Positions 1-8,219 of a stretch of 9,594 nt of DNA are shown piece after piece; position 1 is the first letter of the stretch; every line of letters begins with the position of its first letter. The position numbers and the translations under genes were made by a program. The notes under the pieces were generated by a model that worked only from the letters and a program-made list of their open reading frames with translations, had not been told where the DNA came from and did not search any database. This stretch comes from JBFKUL01 sp041635755 (GTDB lineage Bacteria; Pseudomonadota; Gammaproteobacteria; Burkholderiales; SG8-39). The DNA is taken from contig JBFKUL010000103.1 in assembly GCA_041635755.1 (NCBI GenBank), forward strand, positions 1 to 9,594, given 5' to 3'.

Positions 1-1
1 C

Positions 2-1111
2 GTGCGCGACTTCTTCGTGCACAACGCGCTCTACTGGATCGAGGAGTACCGCTTCGACGGGCTGCGGCTGGACGCGGTGCACGCGATCCGCGACGACTCG
101 CGCACCCACATCGTCAACGAGATCGCGCGCGCGCTACACGAGGGACCGGGGCGCGAGCGCAGCGTGCACCTGGTGCTCGAGAACGGCGACAACGAGGCGC
201 ACTTCCTCGAACGCGGACCGGATCTCGCGCCGCGCTACGCTACCGCGCAGTGGAACGACGACATCCATCACGCGATCCACGTCATCACCACCGGCGAGAA
301 GGACGGCTACTACGTCGATTTCGCCGACGCGCCGCTCGAGCACCTTGGCCGCACGCTCGCCCAGGGGTTCGCCTTCCAGGGGCAGGTCTCGCCGTTCCAC
401 GACCACCATCCGCGCGGCGAGCCGAGCGGCCACCTGCCCGGCGGGGCGTTCGTGTCGTTCCTGCAGACCCACGACCAGGTCGGCAACCGCGCCTTCGGCG
501 ATCGCATCCATGCGCTGGGCGAGCCACGCCTGCTCGCCGCCGCCTACGCCTGCGTGCTGCTCTCGCCGCACGCACCGATGCTGTTCATGGGCGAGGAGTA
601 CGCCGCTTCGACGCCGTTCCAGTTCTTCTGCGATTTCCATGCGGAGCTCGCCGACGCGGTGCGCAACGGCCGGCGCGAGGAGTTCGGGCGCTTCGCCGCG
701 TTCCGCGATCCGAGCGCGCGCGCCCAGATCCCCGATCCGAACGCGCGCGAGACCTTCCTCGCCTCGAAGCTCGACTGGGCCGAGCGCGAGCGCACGCCGC
801 ACCGCCAGCAGCTCGCGCTCGTACGGGAGCTGCTGGCGTTGCGCCGCCAGCATCTGGTGCCGCGGCTCGCGAGCCAGCGCCGCGGCGGAAGCTACCGCGT
901 CGACGGGACCGTGCTGCGCGTCGAGTGGCCGCTCGGCGAGGGCGAGCGCCTGCGCCTGCTCGCGCACTTCGGCCACGGCGACGCCGAGCTGAAGGAAAGG
1001 CCCGCCGCCGGCACGCTCATCTACGTTTCCGGCATTCACGAGCTCGACGACGGGCGCGCGCGCCTCGAGCCCGGCGCGGTGCGCGTCACGCTCGAGTCTG
1101 CACGTGGCTGA
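2..1111 (+). CDS. treZ: Malto-oligosyltrehalose trehalohydrolase, 5'-truncated by the window edge
   Basis: This is the C-terminal 369 residues of TreZ, which hydrolyses maltooligosyltrehalose to free trehalose plus a shortened maltodextrin in the cytoplasm. The GTG at position 2 is only the first full codon; the family is usually around 600 residues, so roughly the first 230 (N-terminal beta domain and start of the GH13 barrel) lie upstream. Visible GH13 motifs, numbered from the first codon: FDGLRLDAVHAI with the nucleophile D24, LVLENGDN with the acid/base E60, and LQTHDQVGNR with the third acid D158. MLFMGEEYAAS and the FFCDF segment are also typical of TreZ. The C-terminal ~100 residues form the usual beta domain. 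The TGA stop overlaps the start of the malQ-treY gene by 8 nt, which indicates one operon and probable translational coupling. The catalytic acids are assigned by motif, not by structure. Confidence 0.95.
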   Translation: MRDFFVHNALYWIEEYRFDGLRLDAVHAIRDDSRTHIVNEIARALHEGPGRERSVHLVLENGDNEAHFLERGPDLAPRYATAQWNDDIHHAIHVITTGEKDGYYVDFADAPLEHLGRTLAQGFAFQGQVSPFHDHHPRGEPSGHLPGGAFVSFLQTHDQVGNRAFGDRIHALGEPRLLAAAYACVLLSPHAPMLFMGEEYAASTPFQFFCDFHAELADAVRNGRREEFGRFAAFRDPSARAQIPDPNARETFLASKLDWAERERTPHRQQLALVRELLALRRQHLVPRLASQRRGGSYRVDGTVLRVEWPLGEGERLRLLAHFGHGDAELKERPAAGTLIYVSGIHELDDGRARLEPGAVRVTLESARG

Positions 1112-4100
1112 GCCGCGCGCCGCGCTCGAGCGCCTGGGGGCGCATTTCGGCATCGCGCCCGAGTACAACGACATCTGGGGCAAGCGGCACGCCGTTCCCG
1201 ACGCGAACCTGATCGCACTGCTGGCCGCGTTCGGGGTCGACGCGAGTACCCCCGAGCGCATCGAAGCGGAGGCACGCGCGGCGCACGCTGCGGCGTGGCG
1301 TACACCGTTGCCGCCGGTCGCCGCGATCGACGCGCACGCGGCGCGCTGGTCGTTGCCGTTGCGCCTGCCCGATTCGGCCATGCGCCTGCGCTGGACGCTC
1401 ACCGAGGAAGGCGGCAAGCGCCATCAGGGCGAAGCCGACGCCGCAGCGCTCACCGAGAGCGGGCGTGCCGAGCTCGACGGCAAGACGCTCATCGAGCGCC
1501 GGCTCGAGCTTTCGGTCACCCTGCCCGCGGGCTATCACAAGCTCACGATCGAAGGACTGAAACGCGAGACGCTGGTCGTCGCCGCGCCGCCGCGCTGCTA
1601 CCGGCCGCCCGCCCTCGCCGACGGGGGGCGCATCTGGGGCCCGGCGGTGCAGCTCTACGCGCTGCGCTCGGAGCGCAACTGGGGCATCGGCGATTTCGGC
1701 GATCTGGCGAAGCTGGTCGAGAATGCAGCCGAGCGCGGCGCCGGCATCATCGGCCTCAATCCGCTGCACGCGCTCTTTCCGCACAATCCGGCGCACGCCA
1801 GCCCCTACAGCCCTTCCTCGCGCCTGCAGTTGAATGTCCTTTACCTCGAGGTCGAGGCGATCGAGGAGTTCCGTGAGTGCGAGCCGGCGCAGCGCCGCGT
1901 GCGCTCGGCCGAGTTCCAGGCGCGCCTCGCGCAACTTCGCGAGGCACCGCTCGTCGACTACCCCGGCGTCGCCGCCGCGAAGCTCGAGATCCTCGAGCTG
2001 CTCTACGCGCACTTCCGCGAGCGGCATCTCAAAGGCGCGACGCCCCGCGGCCAGGCGTTCCGCGACTTCCAGGGGCAAAGCGGGCGGCCGCTGCGGCTGC
2101 ACGCCCTCTACGAAGCACTGCAGGCGCACTTCCACGCGCGCGTATCCACCGTATGGGGCTGGCCGGTCTGGCCGCAGGCCTACCGCGATCACGACTCGGC
2201 CGAGGTGGCGCGCTACGCGGAGAAGTACGTCGAGCGCGTCGAGTACTACGAGTATCTGCAGTGGCAAGCGGAGCGTCAGCTTGCGCAGGTGAGCGAGCGC
2301 TGCCGCGCGCGCGGCCTCGCGGTGGGCCTGTATCTCGACCTCGCGGTGTCGGTCGATCGCGCGGGCTCCGATACCTGGACCAACCAGGAGTGCTACGCGC
2401 TGGGCGCGAGCGTCGGTGCGCCGCCCGACGAGTTCAACCCGAACGGTCAGAACTGGGGGCTGCCGCCGCTGCGACCGGATCGTTTGCGCGCGCAGGGCTA
2501 CCGCTTTTTCATCGAGACGCTGCGCGAGAACATGCGCGACGCCGGGGCGCTGCGCATCGATCACGTGATGGGGCTGATGCGCCTCTTTTGGATCCCGCCC
2601 GACAAGACCGCGGCCGATGGCGCCTACGTGCACTACGCGCTCGACGAAATGCTGGCGATCGTCGCGCTCGAGAGCGAGCGCAACCGCTGCATGGTGATCG
2701 GCGAGGACCTCGGCACGGTGGCTGACCAGATGCGTGCCGCGCTGGCGCGCTACGAGGTGCTCTCATATCGGCTGCTGTATTTCGAGCGCGGCGAGGGCGG
2801 CGTATTCAAGCCGAGCGCCGAGTACCCGCGCGACGCGCTGGTCGCCGTCAGCACCCACGACCTCGCCACGCTCGCCGGCTGGTGGGTCGGGCGCGACCTG
2901 CGCCTGCGGCTCGAGCTCGGCCTGTTTCCGAACGAAGGCGTGTACGAGAAGCAGCTCATCGATCGCGCGCAGGAGCGCGTGCGCATGATGCTCGCGCTGC
3001 AGCACGCGGGCCTGCTGCCGCCGGGCGTGACGGTCGAGCCCACCGGATCGCAGGAGCTCACCCCGGCGCTCGTCGAGGCGATCCACGCCTTCGTCGCCTC
3101 GGCGCCTTCGCGCGTGATGATGGTGCAGATCGACGACGCCATCGGCGTGACCGAGCAGGCCAACATGCCCGGCACCACCGACGAGCACCCGAACTGGAAG
3201 CGCAAGCTCCCCGAGTCCTTGGAGCAGCTTGCCGCAAGCGAGCGCATCCGCAACGTGTCCGCGGTGCTCTCCAAGATCCGGCCGCACCCGGCGCTGCGCG
3301 CGGTGGCGGGGCCCGTCGCCGAAGCGCGCGTGCCGCGCGCCACCTACCGGCTGCAGTTCAACAAGGAGTTCACCTTCGACGACGCCACCGGAATCCTGCC
3401 CTACCTCGCGCGCCTGGGCGTGAGCCATGTGTATTGCTCGCCGGTGCTGCGCGCGCGCCCGGGCAGCATGCACGGTTACGACATCGTCGCGCACGACGAG
3501 ATCAATCCCGAGCTTGGCGGTGCGGAAGGCTTTGAGCGCTTCACCCAGGCACTGCGCGAGCACGGCATGGGCCAGCTGCTCGACATGGTGCCCAACCACA
3601 TGGGCGTGCTCGGCGCCGACAACGCCTGGTGGATGGACGTGCTCGAGAACGGCCCCGCGTCGGCCTACGCGCAGTACTTCGACATCGATTGGCACCCGGT
3701 CAATGCCGACCTGGAGGGCAAGGTGCTGGTGCCGGCGCTCGGCGACCACTACGGCAACGTGCTCGCGAGCGGCGAGTTGGCGCTCGCCTTCGAGCGCGAG
3801 ACCGGCGCCTTTGCGCTGCGCTACCACGAGCACCGCTTTCCGCTCGATCCGCGCACCACCCCGGCACTGCTCAAGCGCGCCGAGGCGCTGCTCGCCGATA
3901 GCGAGGCGCGCGCCGCCGTCTCGAGCCTCGCGGCCGCCTTCGGCCATCTGCCCGGGCGCGAAACGCCCGAGGCCGAGGCGATCGCCGAGCGCGCGCGCGA
4001 CAAGGAGATCCACAAAGGGCGCCTGGCGCGGCTCGCCGGACGCCAGGCCGCGGTGGCGCAGGCGATCGACGCCGCGGTCGCCGAGCTCAATGCCGCGGGC

Positions 4101-6194
4101 CCGCGCAACGCGCTGCACGAGCTGCTCGAGACCCAGGCCTATCGCCTCGCCTATTGGCGCGTGGCCTCCGACGAGATCAACTACCGGCGCTTCTTCGATA
4201 TCAACGATCTTGCCGCGCTGCGCATGGAGAACGAGCAGGTGTTCGAGGCGACGCACGCCTTTGCGCTCGAGCTCGCCGCCACGGGCGTGGTGGACGGCCT
4301 GAGGATCGACCATCCCGACGGGCTCTACGACCCGGCGCAGTATTTCCGCCGGCTGCAGGAAGGCTACGCGCGCCGTGCCGGCATCCCCCTGCCCGAGCGC
4401 GACGCGACCGGCCGGCCGGCGCGCCCGCTCTACGTGGTAGCCGAGAAGATCGTCGCGCCGCACGAGGACGTGCCCGAGGGCTGGCATGTGCACGGCACGA
4501 CCGGATACCGCTTTGCCATGGTGGTGAACGGCGCGCTGGTCGATGTCTCCGCGCACAGCAAGCTCGATCGCATCTGGCGCGGCTTTACGCAGGAGGACGA
4601 GTCCTTCGAGGAGCTCGCTTATCTCGGCAAGCGCGCCATCATGAGAAGCGCGCTCGCTTCCGAGCTGACCGTGCTCTCGACGGAGCTGCTGCGCATCGCG
4701 CGCGCCGACCGGCGCACCCGCGACTACACCTTCAACACGCTGCGCCAGGCGCTCGCCGAGGTCGCCGCGTGCATGCCCGTGTATCGCACCTACATCGTCG
4801 ATGCCGCTTCCGAGCAGGACCTGCGCTACGTCAACTGGGCGGTGGCGCACGCGCGGCGGCGCAGCCGCGCCGCGGACATCTCGATCTTCGAGTTCGTGCG
4901 CCAGTCGCTGCTCGGACAGGCCCTGGAGGGCACGCCGCCCGAGATGCGCGAGCGCCTTCGGCGCTTCGCCATCCGCTTCCAGCAGTTCACCTCACCGGTG
5001 GCCGCGAAGGGCGTGGAGGACACCGCGTTCTACCTCTACGGGCGGCTCGCATCGCTCAATGAGGTCGGCGGTGACCCGGCGCAATTCGGCATGACGATGC
5101 GCGCGTTCCATGGCGCGAGCGCCGACCGTGCCGCGCGCTGGCCGCACACCATCCTCGCCACCTCCACGCACGACAACAAGCGCTCCGAGGACGTGCGCAA
5201 TCGCATCGATGTGCTCTCGGAGATCCCGGGCGGCTGGCGCCTTGCGCTGCGCCGCTGGGGCTCGATGAACCGCGTGCACCATGCGAAGCTCGAGGCTGGA
5301 CCCGCGCCGTCGGCCGCCGACGAATACCTGCTCTACCAGACGCTGCTCGGCACGCTGCCGCCGGTTGAACTCGACGAGACGGCACTCGAGCAATGGCGCG
5401 AGCGCATCGAGCGCTACATGATCAAGGCGGCCCGTGAAGCCAAGGCCAACACGAGCTGGATCAGCCCCAACGACGAGTACGAGACGGCCCTGACCGGGTT
5501 CGTGCGCGCCCTGCTCGGTCGGCTGCAGCCCAACCCGTTCCTCGAGGACCTGCGCGCGCAGGCCGAGCCGCTTGCCTGGTTCGGCGCGCTGAACAGCCTC
5601 ACAATGGCGCTCGTCAAGTTCTCCTCGCCGGGCGTGCCCGATCTCTACCAGGGCAACGAGATCATGGACCTGAGCCTGGTCGATCCCGACAACCGCCGCG
5701 CGGTCGACTACGCGATGCGTGCGAAGTGGCTCGATGAGCTCGCTAAGCTGGCCGCCAAGCCCGAGTTTGCGGCGTCGGTACGCAAGCTCGCCGAGGCGCC
5801 GCACGACGGGCGCGCCAAGCTCTGGATCACCTGGCGCCTGCTCGAGCTGCGGCGCGAGCATCCGGAGCTGTTCAGGGACGGCGCCTACGTGCCGCTCGAG
5901 GCGCATGGCGACAAGGCCGAGCACATCCTCGCCTTCGCGCGCCGGCATCGCACCGCCACCGTCGTGGTGATCGCCGGGCGCCTGTTCGCGAAGCTGATGC
6001 GCGATCCCGGCGCGCTGCCGCTCGGCGAGGCGGCGTGGGGCGAGACGGCGATCGAGGTGCCCCTCGCCGATGGCACGAAGCTCGAGAACCTGCTTACGGG
6101 CGAAACGCTGACGGTCCAGGGCGGACGCATCGCACTCGCGCGCGCGTTCGCGAGCTTCCCCGGCGGCGCGTTCCTCGCGAAGTCAGGCGGCTAA
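1104..6194 (+). CDS. malQ-treY: Fused 4-alpha-glucanotransferase (MalQ) and malto-oligosyltrehalose synthase (TreY)
   Basis: One uninterrupted 1696-residue frame encodes two cytoplasmic enzymes. Residues 1-~726 are MalQ (GH77): an N-terminal E. coli-type extension (DIWGKRH near residue 30, a beta-rich part to ~165), then GPAVQLYALRSERNWGIGDF from 179, SPYSPSSR at 233-240, RIDHVMGL with nucleophile D486, IGEDLGT with acid/base E534, and STHDLAT with D586. Residues ~743-1696 are TreY (GH13): TYRLQF at 747-752, LDMVPNHMG, DGLRIDHPDG with nucleophile D1069, VVAEKIVAPHE with E1114, STHDNKRSEDVRNR with D1357, and SSPGVPDLYQGNE from 1507. The linker (~727-742) is short and Pro/Ala-rich. MalQ redistributes glucan chains; TreY converts the reducing-end linkage to alpha-1,1, giving the TreZ substrate. 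The GTG start gives a normal MalQ N-terminus and overlaps treZ by 8 nt; no strong Shine-Dalgarno is seen. Both halves look intact. I recall similar fusions in other proteobacteria. Confidence 0.95.
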   Translation: MAEPRAALERLGAHFGIAPEYNDIWGKRHAVPDANLIALLAAFGVDASTPERIEAEARAAHAAAWRTPLPPVAAIDAHAARWSLPLRLPDSAMRLRWTLTEEGGKRHQGEADAAALTESGRAELDGKTLIERRLELSVTLPAGYHKLTIEGLKRETLVVAAPPRCYRPPALADGGRIWGPAVQLYALRSERNWGIGDFGDLAKLVENAAERGAGIIGLNPLHALFPHNPAHASPYSPSSRLQLNVLYLEVEAIEEFRECEPAQRRVRSAEFQARLAQLREAPLVDYPGVAAAKLEILELLYAHFRERHLKGATPRGQAFRDFQGQSGRPLRLHALYEALQAHFHARVSTVWGWPVWPQAYRDHDSAEVARYAEKYVERVEYYEYLQWQAERQLAQVSERCRARGLAVGLYLDLAVSVDRAGSDTWTNQECYALGASVGAPPDEFNPNGQNWGLPPLRPDRLRAQGYRFFIETLRENMRDAGALRIDHVMGLMRLFWIPPDKTAADGAYVHYALDEMLAIVALESERNRCMVIGEDLGTVADQMRAALARYEVLSYRLLYFERGEGGVFKPSAEYPRDALVAVSTHDLATLAGWWVGRDLRLRLELGLFPNEGVYEKQLIDRAQERVRMMLALQHAGLLPPGVTVEPTGSQELTPALVEAIHAFVASAPSRVMMVQIDDAIGVTEQANMPGTTDEHPNWKRKLPESLEQLAASERIRNVSAVLSKIRPHPALRAVAGPVAEARVPRATYRLQFNKEFTFDDATGILPYLARLGVSHVYCSPVLRARPGSMHGYDIVAHDEINPELGGAEGFERFTQALREHGMGQLLDMVPNHMGVLGADNAWWMDVLENGPASAYAQYFDIDWHPVNADLEGKVLVPALGDHYGNVLASGELALAFERETGAFALRYHEHRFPLDPRTTPALLKRAEALLADSEARAAVSSLAAAFGHLPGRETPEAEAIAERARDKEIHKGRLARLAGRQAAVAQAIDAAVAELNAAGPRNALHELLETQAYRLAYWRVASDEINYRRFFDINDLAALRMENEQVFEATHAFALELAATGVVDGLRIDHPDGLYDPAQYFRRLQEGYARRAGIPLPERDATGRPARPLYVVAEKIVAPHEDVPEGWHVHGTTGYRFAMVVNGALVDVSAHSKLDRIWRGFTQEDESFEELAYLGKRAIMRSALASELTVLSTELLRIARADRRTRDYTFNTLRQALAEVAACMPVYRTYIVDAASEQDLRYVNWAVAHARRRSRAADISIFEFVRQSLLGQALEGTPPEMRERLRRFAIRFQQFTSPVAAKGVEDTAFYLYGRLASLNEVGGDPAQFGMTMRAFHGASADRAARWPHTILATSTHDNKRSEDVRNRIDVLSEIPGGWRLALRRWGSMNRVHHAKLEAGPAPSAADEYLLYQTLLGTLPPVELDETALEQWRERIERYMIKAAREAKANTSWISPNDEYETALTGFVRALLGRLQPNPFLEDLRAQAEPLAWFGALNSLTMALVKFSSPGVPDLYQGNEIMDLSLVDPDNRRAVDYAMRAKWLDELAKLAAKPEFAASVRKLAEAPHDGRAKLWITWRLLELRREHPELFRDGAYVPLEAHGDKAEHILAFARRHRTATVVVIAGRLFAKLMRDPGALPLGEAAWGETAIEVPLADGTKLENLLTGETLTVQGGRIALARAFASFPGGAFLAKSGG

Positions 6195-6213
6195 GAACGC
6201 GAACGGCGCTTAG
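6191..6213. terminator. Hairpin between convergent genes, possible bidirectional terminator
   Basis: CTAAG (6191-6195) pairs with CTTAG (6209-6213). After a two-base AA bulge, CGC (6198-6200) pairs with GCG (6206-6208) around a 5-nt loop. The TAA of malQ-treY (6192-6194) and the TAA of the opposing phosphatase gene (6210-6212) both sit in the stem. Position suits a shared terminator, but there is no T-run on either side and the stem is short, so function is inferred only. Confidence 0.3.
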
Positions 6214-6776
6214 GGCGCCATGCGCCCGGCGACCCGCAGCTCGCCCGCGCCGCGCGGCGTCGCCACCACGACCTCGCCCTGCGCCGGGCGCACGCCGACG
6301 AAGGCCTGGATGGTCTCGCCGTGCGTCACCAGCACCAGATTGCCGCGCCGCAGCGGGTTGGCGACGATCTTCCGGAACGCGGCGAGCTGCCCGTCGCGCC
6401 GCTCGGGATGCGTGTAGAGATTGCCCAGCGCGTCGCTCGGCTCTGCGCCGCCGAAGGCGATGCTTGCGGTCTCGAGGCAGCGGCACCAGCGGCTCGAAAG
6501 CACGCGCGCGACCGGCACGCCGCGCCGCGCGAAAGCCTCGCCGATGCGTTGCGCCTCCTCGCGGCCGTGCTCGCTCAGGTTGCGCTGCGTGCTGCAGTCG
6601 TCAATCTGAAAGCCCGGCGGATCGCCCGTTCCCGGGACGGTGGTGGCGTGGCGGATCATCACCACCTGCCCGCCTTTCTTGAGCAGCGTCCAGAGCGCCT
6701 CGTCGGCGCGCGCGCTGCAGGCGACGGCGAGCGCAGCAACAAGAACGATCGAGCGTGCGAGCGCGCTGCGTGCCAT
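6210..6776 (-). CDS. Exported histidine phosphatase family protein (phosphoglycerate mutase-like fold)
   Basis: A 188-residue member of the histidine phosphatase superfamily (branch 2-His/Arg core). The core is visible: MIRHATT with the phospho-accepting H43 and R42, LSSRWCRCLETA with R96 and E102, and VTHGETI with H152. An N-terminal signal peptide (residues 1-24: R at 3 and 8, hydrophobic 10-20, SARA before D25) predicts export to the periplasm. C20 is in a poor lipobox-like setting, so a lipoprotein is possible but less likely. C61, C98 and C100 around the active site could form disulfides (inference). The size and the GDPPGF...DDCSTQRNLSEHG pattern fit a group of small secreted phosphatases that includes Ais/PmrG-like proteins; the substrate cannot be read from sequence. 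The ATG at 6776 was chosen because it places the signal peptide at the N-terminus; an in-frame ATG at 6842 would add 22 residues before it and collide with ilvA. No good ribosome-binding site is seen. It is convergent with the trehalose operon and divergent from ilvA. Confidence 0.9.
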   Translation of the reverse strand: MARSALARSIVLVAALAVACSARADEALWTLLKKGGQVVMIRHATTVPGTGDPPGFQIDDCSTQRNLSEHGREEAQRIGEAFARRGVPVARVLSSRWCRCLETASIAFGGAEPSDALGNLYTHPERRDGQLAAFRKIVANPLRRGNLVLVTHGETIQAFVGVRPAQGEVVVATPRGAGELRVAGRMAP

Positions 6777-6840
6777 GGCGCGTTCAAGTGTAGCAGCACG
6801 TTCGACTCGCTCAAAGCCGCTATGGGATACTTCAAGCACC
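6777..6840. promoter_or_regulatory. Divergent promoter gap between the phosphatase gene and ilvA
   Basis: This 64-bp gap must hold promoters for both divergent genes, unless they lie within the coding regions. On the plus strand GATACT (6826-6831) matches four of six bases of a sigma-70 -10 box; a poor -35 candidate TTCGAC (6801-6806) is spaced 19 bp away. If that -10 is used, transcription would begin almost at the ilvA ATG. No Shine-Dalgarno is visible before either start codon. No clear operator palindrome is seen. Confidence 0.25.
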
Positions 6841-8055
6841 ATGGACGTGAAACTGCCGAGGCTCGAAGACATTCGCGCCGCCGCCGAGCGCATCAAGGGT
6901 GCGGTCGAGCGTACGCCGTTCCTCGAAAGCCGCACGCTGTCGCGCCTCACCGGCGCGAACGTACTCCTCAAGTTCGAGAACCTGCAGTTCACCGCCTCGT
7001 TCAAGGAGCGCGGCGCGCTGAACCGCCTGCTCACTCTGCCCGAGGCCGAGCGCAAGCGCGGCGTGATCGCGATGAGCGCGGGCAACCACGCGCAGGGCGT
7101 CGCCTACCATGCGGCGCGCCTCGGCGTGCGCGCCGTGATCGTGATGCCCAGGGGCACACCGAACGTCAAGGTGAAGGCGACCCGCGTGCACGGCGCTGAG
7201 GTGGTGCTCGAGGGCGATTCGCTCTCGGACGCCGCGCGCCACGCGCACGAGCGCGCCGCGCGCGATCACCTGACCTTCATCCATCCCTATGACGATCCGG
7301 CGATCATCGCCGGCACCGGCACGCTCGCGCTCGAGATGCTCGAGGACGACCCTTCGCTAGAGGTGCTGGTGGTGCCGATCGGCGGCGGCGGCCTGATCTC
7401 CGGCATCGCCATCGCCGCCAAGGCGCTCAAGCCCTCGATCAAGCTCTACGGCGTCGAGTCGCGCACCTATTGCTCGATGGCCCAGTACCTGAAGGGCGAG
7501 CCGGTGAACGTCGGCGGCGACACCATCGCCGAGGGCCTCGCGGTGCGCGATGTCGGCAAGCTCACCGGCCCGGTCGTGCGCGAGCTGGTCGAGGAGGTGC
7601 TGGTGGTCGAGGAGGAGACGATCGAGCGCGCCATCGTCGCTTTGATCGAGATCGAGAAGACCGTTGCCGAGGGCGCCGGCGCCGCCGGGCTCGCGGCGCT
7701 CCTGCAGTTTCCCGGGCACTTCAAGGGCAAGCGCGTCGCGACGCCAATTTGCGGCGGCAACATCGACAGCCGCATGCTCGCCGCGGTGCTGATGCGCGGC
7801 CTGGTACGAGACGGGCGCCTGGTGCGCCTGCGCGTGGCGATGCCCGACGTCTCGGGCAGCCTCGCCAAGGTCGCGCAGAGGATCGCCGAGGCCGGCGGCA
7901 ACATTGTCGAGGTGCAGCACCAGCGCCTGTTCGGCACCTCGTCGGTGCGTACCCCGGAAGTCGAGTTCCTGATCGAAACGCGCGACCGCGAGCACACCAG
8001 GACGCTGGTCGAGACACTCAAGGCGCAGGGCGTGCGCGTCGTGCTGCTCGACTAG
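6841..8055 (+). CDS. ilvA: Threonine ammonia-lyase (threonine dehydratase), medium form with C-terminal ACT-like domain
   Basis: A 404-residue PLP-dependent fold-type II enzyme that deaminates L-threonine to 2-oxobutanoate, the entry step to isoleucine, in the cytoplasm. Visible motifs: FTASFKERGAL with the Schiff-base lysine K55, MSAGNHAQG (residues 78-86), the phosphate-binding GGGGLISG (181-188), and TPICGGNIDSRM with C304 near the cofactor pyridine nitrogen. Residues ~326-404 look like a single ACT-like regulatory domain (RLRVAMPDVSGSLAKVAQRI, then GGNIVEVQH). This is the architecture of the ~400-residue medium form, distinct from the ~500-residue E. coli IlvA with two regulatory repeats. 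The ATG at 6841 gives the expected family N-terminus; upstream in-frame codons run over the opposing phosphatase gene. No Shine-Dalgarno is visible. It stands alone, with no other ilv gene in the window. A role in threonine catabolism (TdcB-like) rather than isoleucine synthesis cannot be excluded. Confidence 0.95.
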   Translation: MDVKLPRLEDIRAAAERIKGAVERTPFLESRTLSRLTGANVLLKFENLQFTASFKERGALNRLLTLPEAERKRGVIAMSAGNHAQGVAYHAARLGVRAVIVMPRGTPNVKVKATRVHGAEVVLEGDSLSDAARHAHERAARDHLTFIHPYDDPAIIAGTGTLALEMLEDDPSLEVLVVPIGGGGLISGIAIAAKALKPSIKLYGVESRTYCSMAQYLKGEPVNVGGDTIAEGLAVRDVGKLTGPVVRELVEEVLVVEEETIERAIVALIEIEKTVAEGAGAAGLAALLQFPGHFKGKRVATPICGGNIDSRMLAAVLMRGLVRDGRLVRLRVAMPDVSGSLAKVAQRIAEAGGNIVEVQHQRLFGTSSVRTPEVEFLIETRDREHTRTLVETLKAQGVRVVLLD

Positions 8056-8168
8056 GGACAGACTCCTTCTACGGCATTCGTAATTGGATGAGGAGAGGGA
8101 GAATCGGTTTCTCCCGTATTCCTACCGCAACGAGTACAGGCGTGAGCGCATCGGGGGTCTCACTGTCC
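8056..8168. repeat. Possible REP-like inverted motif pair downstream of ilvA
   Basis: GGACAG (8056-8061, directly after the ilvA stop) is mirrored by CTGTCC (8163-8168); the fuller forms GGGACAGACTCC and GGGGTCTCACTGTCC are imperfect inverted copies. GGGACAGAC-type motifs next to gene ends recall REP sequences associated with RAYT transposases, from memory. Only one pair is present here, so repeat status across the genome is unknown. Confidence 0.2.
8097..8115 (+). terminator. Hairpin 41 nt downstream of ilvA, candidate terminator
   Basis: GGGAGAA (8097-8103) and TTCTCCC (8109-8115) form a perfect 7-bp stem with a 5-nt TCGGT loop, 41 nt after the ilvA stop. There is no T-run on either strand immediately after it, so it may be a weak or Rho-aided terminator, or a 3'-end stabilising structure. 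It also lies downstream of the minus-strand PagP-like gene and could serve both. Confidence 0.4.
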
Positions 8169-8219
8169 TATTTATTTCCCGATCGGTCTGTTCGACATTC
8201 ACATCGACTCTCGGAATCA

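Noticed and set aside
134..1417. 427-codon minus-strand frame across the treZ/malQ junction
   Set aside because: It spans two genuine plus-strand genes and is low-complexity Ala/Arg/Glu-rich, with no domain.
1086..2633. 515-codon open frame on the minus strand
   Set aside because: It is an antisense shadow of the MalQ half with no recognisable motif.
2763..4850. 695-codon open frame on the minus strand opposite malQ-treY
   Set aside because: It lies entirely antisense to a coding region with clear GH77/GH13 motifs; long antisense frames are expected in high-GC genes, and its His/Arg/Gly/Val-rich translation shows no domain.
4992..5948. 318-codon minus-strand frame opposite TreY
   Set aside because: It is an antisense shadow of the conserved TreY C-terminal half.
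6777..6842. Longer start for the histidine phosphatase at the ATG on the minus strand at 6842 (the CCATGG shared with ilvA)
   Set aside because: It would bury the signal peptide behind 22 extra residues and overlap the ilvA start; the ATG at 6776 fits an exported protein.
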